This document shows, piece after piece, positions 27,363 to 36,848 of a DNA stretch of 53,353 nt (position 1 is the first letter of the stretch; the number at the start of each line of letters is the position of its first letter). Source of the stretch: Nioella halotolerans. Its GTDB lineage: Bacteria; Pseudomonadota; Alphaproteobacteria; Rhodobacterales; Rhodobacteraceae. Both the position numbers and the translations under genes were made by a program. The DNA lies in contig QVQC01000050.1 of assembly GCA_003428585.1 (NCBI GenBank), forward strand, positions 1 through 53,353, in the 5' to 3' direction. The notes under the pieces are model-generated. The model saw only the letters and a list, made by a program, of their open reading frames with translations. It was not told the DNA's origin and did not search any database.

Positions 27363-28055
27363 ATGACCCCCCCCGTTCTGTCCCTGACCGACGTGTCCCT
27401 GACGCTGGACGGCAATGCCGGCAGGGTGAACATCTTGGATGGCATCACGCTGTCGGTCGGCGCGGGCGAAACGGTGGGGCTGGTGGGGCCGTCTGGATCG
27501 GGCAAATCGTCGCTCCTCATGCTGCTTGGCGGGCTGGAACGCGCCACCGGCGGGCGGGTCGAGGCCATGGGGCAGGACCTGACACCGATGACCGAGGACC
27601 AGCTTGCGCGCTTCCGCAGGGACAATATGGGCGTGGTGTTTCAAAGCTTCCACCTCATTCCGACGATGACCGCGCTGGAAAACGTCGCCACCCCGCTGGA
27701 ACTGGCCGGGCGCCCCGATGCCTTCGACCGCGCAGAGGAGGAACTGGCCGCGATGGGGCTGGCCGACCGGATGCGGCATTATCCCGGCCAGCTTTCGGGC
27801 GGGGAACAGCAACGCGTGGCCCTTGCCCGCGCCGCGGCGCCGCGCCCACGCATCCTCTTGGCCGATGAGCCGACCGGAAACCTGGACGAGACCAATGGCC
27901 GCGCGATCATGGATTTGCTGTTCGACCTGCGCGACCGCCACGGCGCGACGCTGATCATGGTCACCCACGCGCCGGAGCTTGCTGCGCGTTGCGACCGCGT
28001 GATCGGCCTGCGCGACGGACGGCTCGACACCGCCCGGCGGGATGCCGCCGAATGA
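27363..28055 (+). CDS. ABC transporter ATP-binding protein, YbbA/LolD type
   Basis: 230 residues, complete ATPase: Walker A GPSGSGKSS, Q-loop VFQSFHLIPTMTALEN, signature LSGGEQQRVALARA, Walker B ILLADEPTGNLDE and the switch His in VTHAPEL. LolD/YbbA-type ATPases drive FtsX-like permeases that extract or move envelope molecules. The stop overlaps the start of the permease gene (ATGA). The tesA-like esterase is divergent. I took ATG 27363 as start; a run-in frame upstream overlaps tesA. Confidence 0.92.
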   Translation: MTPPVLSLTDVSLTLDGNAGRVNILDGITLSVGAGETVGLVGPSGSGKSSLLMLLGGLERATGGRVEAMGQDLTPMTEDQLARFRRDNMGVVFQSFHLIPTMTALENVATPLELAGRPDAFDRAEEELAAMGLADRMRHYPGQLSGGEQQRVALARAAAPRPRILLADEPTGNLDETNGRAIMDLLFDLRDRHGATLIMVTHAPELAARCDRVIGLRDGRLDTARRDAAE

Positions 28056-30580
28056 TCCGCACCGCCTTTCGCATCGCGGCCCGTGACCTGCGCGGCGGGC
28101 TTCGCGGCTTCCGCGTTTTCCTTGCCTGCCTGACGCTGGGCGTGGCGGCGATCGCGGCCGTTGGATCGGTGCGGCAAGCGGTACAGACCGGGCTGGAGCA
28201 GGAAGGCGCGGTGATCCTTGGCGGCGATGCCGAGGTGACTTTCACCTTCCGCATGGCCGACGAATCGGAAGTCGCGTGGATGCGGCAGGTTGCCGGGGCC
28301 GTTTCCGAAACCGTCGATTTCCGGTCCATGGCAGTGGCCGAGGCGGCCGGCGAAACGGTCCGCGGGCTGACCCAGCTGCGCGGCATCGACGCGCGCTATC
28401 CGCTTTACGGGTCGGTCGGGCTCGACCCGGCGATCCCACTGGAGGACGCGCTGGCCACCACCGACCGGCCCGGCGCGGTGATGCATCCCACGCTGATCGC
28501 GCAGATGGGGCTGGAAATCGGCGATACCGTCCGCTTCGGTGCGCAGGACTTCGAACTGCGCGCGGCACTGACCCATGAACCCGACATGGCGGGCGGCAAT
28601 TTCGGCCCCGGCCCGCGCACGCTGGTGCGACTGGACGCGCTGAACGGGTCCGGCCTGCTGGCGCCCGGCACGCTTTTCAACAGCCAGTATCGCCTCGCGC
28701 TGCCCGACGGCACCGACCTTGCCGCGCTGGAGGCCGAGGCCCGCACGCGCTTTGCCGAGACCGGCATGCGCTGGAAGGATGCGCGCAATGCCGCCCCGGC
28801 GCTGGGCCGCTTCGTCGAACGGATCGGCGCCTTCCTCGTGCTGGTGGGGCTGGCCGGGCTGGCTGTCGGTGGCGTCGGGATCTCGGCGGCGGTGCGCAGC
28901 TACCTGTCGGGCAAGACCGAGACCATCGCCACGCTCAAGACCCTCGGGGCGGAGCGGCGCACGCTCTTTGCCGTCTACTTCCTGCAGATCGGCGCGATGT
29001 CTGTGCTGGGCCTCGCGCTCGGTCTCGTACTCGGCGCGGTGCTGCCGCTGGGGCTGGCGCCGCTGATCGCGGGCGCGCTGCCGATCCCGGCCGATTTCGG
29101 GGTCCATCCCGGCCCCCTGCTGGAGGCCGCGCTTTACGGCGCGCTGACGGCGCTGATCTTCACGCTCTGGCCGCTGGCGCGGGTCGAACAGGTTCGCGCC
29201 GCCGCCCTCTACCGCGAAGCGGCCGGGCTGGCCCGCCGCTGGCCGCGCTGGCCCTTCGTGCTGGTCACCGCGGGGCTGGTGGCGGGGCTTGTGGGCCTCT
29301 CGGCATGGCTTTCGGGGATTCCACGCCTTGCACTCTGGTCCGCTGCCGCCATCGCGACGGCCCTTGTCATCCTGTCGCTGGCCGCGCTTCTTGTGCGCTT
29401 CGCCGCCCGTCGCCTCGCCCGCAGCCGCCTCGTCCGGGGCCGCAGCGCGCTGCGCCTTGCGCTTGGCGCCATCGGCGCGCCGGGGTCGGAGGCCGCCAGC
29501 ACCATCCTGTCGCTCGGCCTTGGCCTCTCGGTGCTCGCGGCCGTGGGCCAGATCGACACCAACCTGCGCGCCGCCATCAGCCGCGACCTGCCGGAGGTCG
29601 CGCCGGCCTATTTCTTCGTCGATATCCAGCCCGACCAGATCGGCCCCTTCCTTGACGCTATGCGCACCGATCCCGATGTCACCCGCGTCGAAAGCGCGCC
29701 GATGCTGCGCGGTGTCATCACCCGCATCAACGACCGCCCGGCGGCGGAGGTGGCGGGCGAGCACTGGGTCATCCGGGGCGACCGGGGCCTGACTTACCAG
29801 GCCGAGGCGCCGCCGCCGCGCGAGATCACTGCCGGCACATGGTGGGAAGCCGAACACGCCGGACCGCCGCAAATGGCTTTCGCCGCCGAGGAAGCGCAGG
29901 AAATCGGCATCGAACTGGGCGACACGGTGACGGTCACGGTTCTGGGCCGACAGATCACGGCCACCGTCGCCGCCCTGCGCGAGGTCGATTTTTCCAATGC
30001 CGGGATCGGTTTCATCATGACGCTGTCGCCCGATGCTCTGCAGGGCGCGCCGCATACCCATATCGCCACCGTCTACGCCCCGGCAGGGGCCGAGGGGCGC
30101 ATCCTGCGCGACGTGGCGGGGTTCGGCTCCAATATCACCGCGATCCGGGTGCGCGACGCCATCGACCAGGTCGCAAGCGCGCTGTCTGGCATCGCGGCGG
30201 CCACGTCCTGGGGCGCGGCGGCGACGCTGCTGACCGGCTTCATGGTGCTGATCGGCGCGGCGGCCTCGGGCGAGGGCGCGCGCCGCTTCGAGGCGGCGGT
30301 CCTGAAAACCCTCGGCGCCAGCCGGGCGCGCATCCTGACCAGCTTCATGCTGCGCGCGGCGATCCTCGGGGCGGCGGCCGGACTGGTGGCGGTGGCGGCA
30401 GGCGGGCTGGCCGGCTGGGCGGTGACGCATTTCGTGATGGAGACCGATTTCACCTTCCACCTTGCCTCCGCCCTTGCCATCGTGGTGGGCGGCGCGCTTG
30501 CGACGCTGCTGGCCGGGCTCGCCTTCGCCCTGCGCCCCCTTGCAGAGCGCCCCGCCAAAACCTTGCGCAATGGCAACTGA
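28052..30580 (+). CDS. ABC transporter permease, FtsX-like, YbbP type
   Basis: 842 residues. An N-terminal membrane helix (FRVFLACLTLGVAAIAAVG) and a periplasmic MacB-like domain precede two FtsX blocks: one near residues 250-390 (FLVLVGLAGLAVGGVGISAA, TLKTLGAERRTLFAVYFL) and one at the C-terminus (AATLLTGFMVLIGAA, VLKTLGASRARILTSFML). This double FtsX layout is that of E. coli YbbP. It works with the ATPase encoded just before. Substrate unknown, possibly lipids or lipoproteins given the tesA link. Confidence 0.92.
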   Translation: MIRTAFRIAARDLRGGLRGFRVFLACLTLGVAAIAAVGSVRQAVQTGLEQEGAVILGGDAEVTFTFRMADESEVAWMRQVAGAVSETVDFRSMAVAEAAGETVRGLTQLRGIDARYPLYGSVGLDPAIPLEDALATTDRPGAVMHPTLIAQMGLEIGDTVRFGAQDFELRAALTHEPDMAGGNFGPGPRTLVRLDALNGSGLLAPGTLFNSQYRLALPDGTDLAALEAEARTRFAETGMRWKDARNAAPALGRFVERIGAFLVLVGLAGLAVGGVGISAAVRSYLSGKTETIATLKTLGAERRTLFAVYFLQIGAMSVLGLALGLVLGAVLPLGLAPLIAGALPIPADFGVHPGPLLEAALYGALTALIFTLWPLARVEQVRAAALYREAAGLARRWPRWPFVLVTAGLVAGLVGLSAWLSGIPRLALWSAAAIATALVILSLAALLVRFAARRLARSRLVRGRSALRLALGAIGAPGSEAASTILSLGLGLSVLAAVGQIDTNLRAAISRDLPEVAPAYFFVDIQPDQIGPFLDAMRTDPDVTRVESAPMLRGVITRINDRPAAEVAGEHWVIRGDRGLTYQAEAPPPREITAGTWWEAEHAGPPQMAFAAEEAQEIGIELGDTVTVTVLGRQITATVAALREVDFSNAGIGFIMTLSPDALQGAPHTHIATVYAPAGAEGRILRDVAGFGSNITAIRVRDAIDQVASALSGIAAATSWGAAATLLTGFMVLIGAAASGEGARRFEAAVLKTLGASRARILTSFMLRAAILGAAAGLVAVAAGGLAGWAVTHFVMETDFTFHLASALAIVVGGALATLLAGLAFALRPLAERPAKTLRNGN

Positions 30581-30651
30581 CGCGACCAAGCTTCGCCGCG
30601 GATGCGCCCTGCCCTCTTGTTTTCGCGGCGTTCCCGGCGCAAGTGCTAGCC

Positions 30652-31449
30652 ATGATCCGCAACATGCGCCGTTTGCTCAACCGTCCTGCCCGGAAGGCAG
30701 AGTCCAGCCCCGTGGCAGGGGAGCATCCCCGCCCCGAGTTCGCCACCTACGTGGTGGGCGACCTGCACGGGCGTGCCGATCTTCTGGAACGCGCGCTCGA
30801 CCGGGTGGACGACCATGTCGGCAAGATCCGTGCCCGCAACCCTCAGGTGGTCTTCGTCGGCGATTACATCGACCATGGGCCGGACAGCGCGGCGGTGCTG
30901 ACCCGGGTCTGGGAACTGTCCAAGGAGCTGCCCGGCAACGTGACCTGCCTGATGGGCAATCATGAACGGATGCTGCTGGACTTCATGGCCGATCCGCCGA
31001 CACGCGGGCCGCGGTGGCTGCGATCCGGGGCGCAGGCGACGCTGGACAGCTTCGGCCTGCATTCCACCCAATTGACCCCCGGCTGCGGGGCGGAAGTGTT
31101 CCGGCGCGAGGCCGCCGCCTTGCGCGACCACATGGCACCCGAGTTGCTGGACTGGATGGCGGCGCTGCCGTTGTCGTGGCACTCGGGCAACCTGTGGGTG
31201 GTCCATGCCGGTGCCGACCCGCACCATGCCATGGACGACCAGTCGCCGCGCGTCCTGCTATGGGGACACCCGGAATTCACCGCGCGCCCACGCTTCGACG
31301 ACACATGGGTCGTGCATGGCCACACCCCGGCGCCGACCCATGTATTCGCGGAGGGCCGCATCTGCGTCGATACCGGCGCCTGGGACACCGGGCTTTTGTG
31401 CACCGCCGCGATCTCGCCCGGGGGCACGGTGGAATTCCTGTATGCGTGA
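30652..31449 (+). CDS. Metallophosphoesterase, PPP serine/threonine phosphatase type
   Basis: 265 residues with the full PPP signature: GDLHGRADLL, GDYIDHGPDSA, GNHERML, a later VVHAGAD, and VVHGHTP. Relatives include bacterial PrpA/PrpB phosphatases and diadenosine tetraphosphatases. The first 28 residues are basic and lie outside the fold. Start ATG 30652 follows the permease by 71 bp. Confidence 0.9.
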   Translation: MIRNMRRLLNRPARKAESSPVAGEHPRPEFATYVVGDLHGRADLLERALDRVDDHVGKIRARNPQVVFVGDYIDHGPDSAAVLTRVWELSKELPGNVTCLMGNHERMLLDFMADPPTRGPRWLRSGAQATLDSFGLHSTQLTPGCGAEVFRREAAALRDHMAPELLDWMAALPLSWHSGNLWVVHAGADPHHAMDDQSPRVLLWGHPEFTARPRFDDTWVVHGHTPAPTHVFAEGRICVDTGAWDTGLLCTAAISPGGTVEFLYA

Positions 31450-31483
31450 CCGGTTCCGATGATCTTTCGTTCAGGTTGCCCGT

Positions 31484-31530
31484 GGACAGGCCTGTCCGGT
31501 TGTCACTAGACTTGATGACCAAGGATCCTT
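31484..31530. promoter_or_regulatory. Two perfect palindromes before the Ldh_2-like gene
   Basis: GGACAGGCCTGTCC (31484-31497) and AAGGATCCTT (31521-31530) are both fully self-complementary and sit within the 99 bp upstream of the start at 31549. They could be operator sites, for example for the downstream LysR protein. Function is not shown. Confidence 0.35.
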
Positions 31531-31548
31531 GAATGGCGAGTGGCGCCG

Positions 31549-32289
31549 ATGAGGGACAGTGTTGACGTGGACCGTCTCGGCGCCGGGGATATCGCGGCGC
31601 TTGTGCGTGATACCTGCCAGCGAGCAGGCTTCGCCGCGCCGGTGGCGCGTGCCGTCACCCGCTCTGTCCTGAGGGCGGAATGTGCCGGGCAGCGGCGGTT
31701 CGGGCTTGGGCTGTTGCCGCAGATGATCGAACATGCGCGTGCCCGGCGCGTCGATCCGGCGGCGGTGCCCACTTACGAGGCGGTCGCCCCTGCATTGCTG
31801 CGCGTTGACGCCGCCGGGGGCTTCGCCTGTTCCGCCTTCGCCGCCATGCTGGACGATCTTGCCGGGCGCGCCAAGCGTCACGGGCTGGCCTCTGCCGAGG
31901 TCGTGAACGCCTACCCGGTCACCTCGCTGGCCGCGCTGCACGCTGCGGCCGGCCGCCATGGCCTGTCGCTGGTCGCCGACATGCAGGGACTGGTGGCGCG
32001 CCCCACGCCGGCCGGCCGGATTATTCTGGCGATCGGTCCGGTCGCCCATAGCCTTGCCGGCGCGCCGGGCCCGCTGCCTGCCGCGCGCGTCCCGGAGGGA
32101 CAGCCGACCGGCAGCGCCGCGCCGGATTTCGAGGGGCCGGTCGGCCCCGCCTTTCGCCTGACGCATCGGGTGATCCTTCTGGGCAAGGCGGCCTGGCCCG
32201 ATGGCGCCGCCCCGGCCCCGCACGAAGAGGGCGCTGAATCCGGTATCGCGGTGCCCGCCAGCTTGCTAGAGAAAATCTTGAATGCCTGA
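31549..32289 (+). CDS. Shortened Ldh_2 family (malate/lactate dehydrogenase-like) protein
   Basis: 246 residues against about 340-360 for the family. The N-terminal half follows the Ldh_2 pattern: a helical start, LLPQMIEHARARRVDP, then LLRVDAAGGFACSAF and NAYPVTSLAALHAAAGRHG. The catalytic SHGV-type motif is replaced by GQRRFGL, and the middle to C-terminal cofactor region is largely missing before the sequence turns into a Pro/Ala-rich tail. It is probably not an active dehydrogenase of the usual type. GTG at 31540 is an alternative start. A LysR gene follows after 38 bp. Confidence 0.6.
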   Translation: MRDSVDVDRLGAGDIAALVRDTCQRAGFAAPVARAVTRSVLRAECAGQRRFGLGLLPQMIEHARARRVDPAAVPTYEAVAPALLRVDAAGGFACSAFAAMLDDLAGRAKRHGLASAEVVNAYPVTSLAALHAAAGRHGLSLVADMQGLVARPTPAGRIILAIGPVAHSLAGAPGPLPAARVPEGQPTGSAAPDFEGPVGPAFRLTHRVILLGKAAWPDGAAPAPHEEGAESGIAVPASLLEKILNA

Positions 32290-32327
32290 GGCCGGTTCCG
32301 GCCCGGGGCAAGGGGGGAAACGGACGG

Positions 32328-33296
32328 ATGGGCGGCGTTCTCAAGGGGGTCTCGATACGCGGGCTCGAAGTGTTCGAGGCGCTTGCGCAGACCGGCTCGG
32401 TCGGCGAGGCCGCGCGCCGTCTGGGGATGAGCGCGCCGGCCGTGTCGCAACAGCTCAAGAACCTCAACCATGCCGTGGGCATCCCGCTGCTCGACCAAAG
32501 CCGGAGGCCGATGACGCTGACCCCCGGCGGGCGGCAATTCCTGCGCCATGTCGAGGCCGCGCTTGGCGCCCTGCGCGCCGGGCAGCGCGACCTGACCACG
32601 CTGGACCTGTCGGATGTCTCATCTCTGCGGATCGGCGTGATCGAGGATTTCGAGAACGAGGTAACCCCGGCGCTGACCGTGCGGCTGGCCGAGACCATGG
32701 AAAACTGTGTCTTCCGCCTGAACACCGGGGCAAGCCATGTCCTGTTGTCGCAGGTCGCGCATACCGAGCTTGATCTCGCGATCTGCGCCGAGGGGCGCAA
32801 GATCCCGCCCGGTGCGGCGCTGCATCCGTTGCTGGAAGATCCCTATATCCTCGCGGTGCCAAAGGGCACCAACCTTTCGGGGGGCCTCGGCTCTCTCGAT
32901 GCGCTGCGTTTCCTGCGCCGCGATCAGGCGCAGGTCATGGGCCAGCAGATCGAGGAGTCGCTGACCCGTCAGGGCCTGTCGCTGGCCAACCGCTTCGAAC
33001 TGGACAGCAACCAGTCGATCTCGGCCCTCGTCGCGGGCGGGCATGCCTGGACGATCACCACCCCGCTCAGCCTGCTGCGGGCGGGGCGGTTCCTTGGCGG
33101 GATCGACGCCCACCCGCTGCCTTTCGACGGGATGGCCCGGCGCATCGTGCTCTGCGCCAGCAGCGATTGGACCGGTGACATCCCGCGCCGGATCGCCGAA
33201 AGCGCGCGCGACCTGATCAACCATCATTTCATCCTTCCCGGGCTGGACCAGATGCCCTGGCTGAAAGGTCGCTTCGTGATCCTGCAAGACAGATGA
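32328..33296 (+). CDS. LysR family transcriptional regulator
   Basis: 322 residues. A winged helix-turn-helix (about residues 8-66: VFEALAQTGSVGEAARRLGM, SAPAVSQQLKNL) and a substrate-binding LysR domain (about 95-300) are clear. Target and inducer unknown; the preceding Ldh_2-like gene is the natural candidate target. It is followed by a 533-bp gap before acs. Confidence 0.92.
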   Translation: MGGVLKGVSIRGLEVFEALAQTGSVGEAARRLGMSAPAVSQQLKNLNHAVGIPLLDQSRRPMTLTPGGRQFLRHVEAALGALRAGQRDLTTLDLSDVSSLRIGVIEDFENEVTPALTVRLAETMENCVFRLNTGASHVLLSQVAHTELDLAICAEGRKIPPGAALHPLLEDPYILAVPKGTNLSGGLGSLDALRFLRRDQAQVMGQQIEESLTRQGLSLANRFELDSNQSISALVAGGHAWTITTPLSLLRAGRFLGGIDAHPLPFDGMARRIVLCASSDWTGDIPRRIAESARDLINHHFILPGLDQMPWLKGRFVILQDR

Positions 33297-33829
33297 CGGC
33301 GGGGCGATTCCCCCGAGCGGCGGGCGCGCGGCTTGGGGCGCGATTCCAGCCAAATCGCCAAATGCGCCCGGACTGAAAACATCGCCACAGGGGGACCTGC
33401 GAACCACCTATCTATATTTCAGTTTTTTATCAGTGTTTTATGCCAGAAAAAGTCAATATTTTTACAATATTTCGGACATGGCAGAAACTCTGTGACAGAA
33501 GACCGTGCCGACAAAAGCCACGCGTTCTTTACGTCACGAAACTTTGTAATGATCATGGCACGGGATGCGCAACTTGCGGTCCCGGCTTTCAGGGCACCGC
33601 GCGGCAGGAGGCAACAGGCGCGCACCGCCCTCGAAGGACAAAATGGTTGGGGAGGCTGACCAGCACGAAATTCCGCCCTTCATAGGGCTATGGGAGATTC
33701 GGTAGGCTCGCACGTGGCGGGCATACCGCCCGATCCAGCAGGACACGTGGGAAGCATGCGTTTCCCGCCACCGGTTCGGCGTGTCATCTGCTTGGGATCA
33801 GAACCGGACCTCTTAAGGGAGAGAGAACT
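33297..33829. promoter_or_regulatory. Long AT-rich leader region before acs
   Basis: 533 bp without a gene. About 33405-33555 is markedly AT-rich compared with the rest of the window. It holds AATATT twice with 11-bp spacing and the arms TGCCA (33441-33445) and TGGCA (33479-33483). Nearer the start codon, CCGGTTC and GAACCGG could pair (about 33771-33807). These suggest a regulated acs promoter and a structured leader. No exact promoter can be named. Confidence 0.45.
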
Positions 33830-35773
33830 TTGCCCAACGACACGACCAAGATGCCCGGCCTTCTGGCTGACGCGCATATCGACCCTGCCAAGTATGAGAA
33901 GATGTACGCCGCCTCGGTCAGCGACCCCGAGGGGTTCTGGCGCGAGCACGGCAAGCGCATCGACTGGATCAAGCCTTACAGCAAGGTCAAGGATACATCC
34001 TTCGCGCATGACGATGTGCATATCCGCTGGTTCGAGGACGGCACGCTGAACGTCGCGGCCAACTGCATCGACCGCCACCTCGCCACCCGCGGCGACCAGA
34101 CCGCGATCATCTTCGAACCCGATGAGCCGGGCGACGACGCCCAGCATATCACCTACAATGAACTGGCCGAGAAGGTCGGCACCTTCGCCAACGTCCTCAA
34201 GGACATGGGCGTGGGCAAGGGCGACCGCGTGGTGATCTACCTGCCGATGATCCCGGAGGCCGCCTATGCCATGCTGGCCTGCGCCCGGATCGGCGCGGTG
34301 CATTCCATCGTTTTCGCCGGGTTCTCGCCTGATGCGCTTGGCGCGCGGATCAACGGCTGCGGCGCCAAGGTGGTCATCACCTCGGACGGGGCGCCGCGCG
34401 GTGGCCGCGTGACCGAGCTGAAGGACAACGTGAACAAGGCGCTGCTGCACGTGGTGCACGACACCAAGTGCCTTGTCGTGAAGCGTACCGGCGGCCAGGT
34501 CGCCTGGGTCGGCGGCCGCGACGTCTGGTACGACGATATCGCCGGGCGTGTGTCGGCCGATTGCCCGCCTGAAGAGATGAACGCCGAAGACCCGCTGTTC
34601 ATCCTCTACACCTCCGGCTCTACAGGCCAGCCCAAGGGCGTGGTGCATACATCGGGCGGCTACCTTGTCTATGCCTCGATGACCCACGAATACACCTTCG
34701 ATTACAAGGATGGCGACATCTTCTGGTGCACCGCCGACGTGGGCTGGGTCACCGGCCACAGCTATATCGTCTACGGGCCGTTGGCCAATGGTGCCACCAC
34801 CCTGATGTTCGAGGGCGTGCCGACCTACCCCGATGCCGGCCGCTTCTGGGCGGTGTGCGAAAAGCACAAGGTCAACCAGTTCTACACCGCGCCGACCGCG
34901 ATCCGCGCGCTGATGGGCAAGGGAACGGAGTTCGTCGATAAGCACGACCTGTCCAGCCTCAAGCTGCTGGGCACCGTCGGTGAGCCGATCAACCCCGAGG
35001 CGTGGAACTGGTACAACGAGAATGTCGGCAAGGGCCGCTGCCCGATCGTCGATACGTGGTGGCAGACCGAAACCGGCGGCCACATGATGACCCCGCTTCC
35101 CGGCGCCCACGCGCTCAAGCCCGGCGCGGCGCAACAGCCCTTCTTCGGGGTCAAGCCGCTGGTGCTGGAACCGACGAGCGGCGACATCGTCGACGGCAAC
35201 GGCGTCGAGGGCGTTCTGGTGCTGGCCGATAGCTGGCCGGGGCAGATGCGCACGGTCTGGGGCGATCACGAGCGTTTCGTGAAAACCTATTTCTCGGACT
35301 ACAAGGGGTATTACTTCTCTGGCGACGGCTGCCGCCGCGACGCGGACGGCGATTACTGGATCACCGGCCGCGTCGATGACGTGATCAACGTCTCGGGCCA
35401 CCGCATGGGCACGGCCGAGGTAGAAAGCGCCCTTGTCGCGCATGAAACCGTCAGCGAGGCCGCCGTCGTGGGCTACCCCCACCCGGTGAAGGGGCAGGGC
35501 ATCTATTGCTACGTCACGCTGATGTCGGACGAAACGCCCTCGGACGAGCTGAAGAAGACGCTGTCGGACTGGGTGCGCCGGGAAATCGGCCCGATCGCCA
35601 AGCCCGATGTCATCCAGTGGGCCCCCGGCCTGCCCAAGACCCGGTCTGGCAAGATCATGCGCCGCATCCTGCGCAAGATCGCGGAAAACGATTTCGGCGC
35701 ACTCGGCGACACCTCGACGCTGGCCGACCCTTCGGTGGTCGATGAGCTGATCGAGAACCGGGCCAGCACGTAA
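33830..35773 (+). CDS. acs: Acetyl-CoA synthetase
   Basis: It converts acetate, ATP and CoA to acetyl-CoA, AMP and PPi. 647 residues, as usual. Visible motifs are [29 protein letters not shown] and TRSGKIMRR, with Lys608 as the site acetylated in Salmonella Acs. The start is TTG at 33830: AAGGGAGAG lies just before it, and an ATG seven codons further on has no such site. The gene leads a run of acetate-related genes. Confidence 0.95.
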   Translation: MPNDTTKMPGLLADAHIDPAKYEKMYAASVSDPEGFWREHGKRIDWIKPYSKVKDTSFAHDDVHIRWFEDGTLNVAANCIDRHLATRGDQTAIIFEPDEPGDDAQHITYNELAEKVGTFANVLKDMGVGKGDRVVIYLPMIPEAAYAMLACARIGAVHSIVFAGFSPDALGARINGCGAKVVITSDGAPRGGRVTELKDNVNKALLHVVHDTKCLVVKRTGGQVAWVGGRDVWYDDIAGRVSADCPPEEMNAEDPLFILYTSGSTGQPKGVVHTSGGYLVYASMTHEYTFDYKDGDIFWCTADVGWVTGHSYIVYGPLANGATTLMFEGVPTYPDAGRFWAVCEKHKVNQFYTAPTAIRALMGKGTEFVDKHDLSSLKLLGTVGEPINPEAWNWYNENVGKGRCPIVDTWWQTETGGHMMTPLPGAHALKPGAAQQPFFGVKPLVLEPTSGDIVDGNGVEGVLVLADSWPGQMRTVWGDHERFVKTYFSDYKGYYFSGDGCRRDADGDYWITGRVDDVINVSGHRMGTAEVESALVAHETVSEAAVVGYPHPVKGQGIYCYVTLMSDETPSDELKKTLSDWVRREIGPIAKPDVIQWAPGLPKTRSGKIMRRILRKIAENDFGALGDTSTLADPSVVDELIENRAST

Positions 35774-35779
35774 GGCGGA

Positions 35780-36469
35780 ATGATGAGCACCGATACCATG
35801 ACCCGCCCCGTCAACCTGATCCTTCTCGGCCCTCCGGGCGCCGGGAAGGGCACCCAGGCCCGCATGCTGGAGGACCGCTTCGGCCTCGTGCAGCTGTCCA
35901 CCGGCGACCTTTTGCGCGATGCCGTCGCCAAGGGGACGGAGGCCGGCAAGGCCGCCAAGGCGGTGATGGAGGCGGGCGACCTTGTGTCCGACGAGATCGT
36001 CATCGCCATCCTGTCCGACCGGCTCGACCAGCCCGACATCACCAAGGGCACGATCCTCGACGGTTTCCCGCGGACCGAGGCACAGGCCGCCGCGCTCGAC
36101 ACCCTTCTGGCCGACCGCGGCCAGAAGATCGACGCGGCGATCAGCCTGGAGGTCGAGGACGAAGCGATGGTCGCCCGTGTCGCCGGGCGCTACACATGCG
36201 CCGCCTGCGGCGAAGGCTACCACGACGACTTCAAGCAACCCGCCAAGGCCGGGATCTGCGACGCCTGCGGCAGCACCGAGTTCAAGCGGCGCGCCGACGA
36301 CAACGCCGAAACGGTGCGCACGCGCCTTGCCGCCTACCATGACCAGACCGCCCCGCTTATCGCCTATTACGAGGCGCGCGGCGCGCTGACCCGCGTGCCG
36401 GCGATGGGCGCGATCGACCGGATCTCTGACGATCTGGGCAGGATCGTGGCCGGGCTTACGGCGCGGTGA
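35780..36469 (+). CDS. adk: Adenylate kinase with zinc-type lid
   Basis: It interconverts AMP, ATP and ADP. 229 residues. P-loop GPPGAGKGT, LSTGDLLRDAV, LDGFPRTEAQ, and a lid with two CxxC pairs (CAACGEG and CDACG), which indicates a zinc site. Start options at 35780, 35783 and 35798 differ only in the first few residues. It begins 7 bp after acs, and Acs produces AMP, so the pairing is metabolically sensible. Roseobacters usually also carry adk in the ribosomal cluster; this may be a second copy (not checkable here). Confidence 0.93.
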   Translation: MMSTDTMTRPVNLILLGPPGAGKGTQARMLEDRFGLVQLSTGDLLRDAVAKGTEAGKAAKAVMEAGDLVSDEIVIAILSDRLDQPDITKGTILDGFPRTEAQAAALDTLLADRGQKIDAAISLEVEDEAMVARVAGRYTCAACGEGYHDDFKQPAKAGICDACGSTEFKRRADDNAETVRTRLAAYHDQTAPLIAYYEARGALTRVPAMGAIDRISDDLGRIVAGLTAR

Positions 36470-36569
36470 CAAGGGATTCGCCGGCGCCTGAAGGAGGGGC
36501 GGCGGCGATACAAAGCCCCGGATCGGCCGCGAGGGACGGACCGGGACATCAATGGAAGGGAGACTTCAC

Positions 36570-36833
36570 ATGGCCGAAAAGCCAGCCAACAACAACGAAT
36601 ACTGGGCCGCGAACATTCGCCTGGTCACCATCTGCCTGGTGATCTGGGCGCTTGCGTCGTTCGGCTTTGCCATTCTGCTGCGCCCGCTGATCAGCGGTAT
36701 CGCGGTGGGCGGCACCGATCTGGGCTTCTGGTTTGCCCAACAAGGGTCGATCCTTGTCTTCTTGGTGCTGATTTTCTTCTACGCCTGGCGCATGAACTCG
36801 CTCGATAAGCAGTTCGGCGTCGACGAAGAATAA
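36570..36833 (+). CDS. DUF4212 small subunit of sodium/solute symporter
   Basis: 87 residues with two membrane helices (about 20-45 and 58-78). The start MAEKPANNNEYWAANIRLV is typical of DUF4212 proteins, which accompany symporters of the acetate type. ATG 36570 follows GAAGGGAGA; an upstream ATG (36552) has no site. The symporter gene starts 15 bp after it. Confidence 0.9.
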   Translation: MAEKPANNNEYWAANIRLVTICLVIWALASFGFAILLRPLISGIAVGGTDLGFWFAQQGSILVFLVLIFFYAWRMNSLDKQFGVDEE

Positions 36834-36848
36834 GGGACGGACCGACCA

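Noticed and set aside
27779..30589. 936-residue minus-strand open frame under the ABC permease
   Set aside because: A shadow of a clear FtsX-type permease in GC-rich DNA; rich in Arg, His, Gln and Gly with no domain.
33680..36472. 930-residue minus-strand open frame under acs and adk
   Set aside because: Both plus-strand genes are certain; the antisense frame shows no motif.
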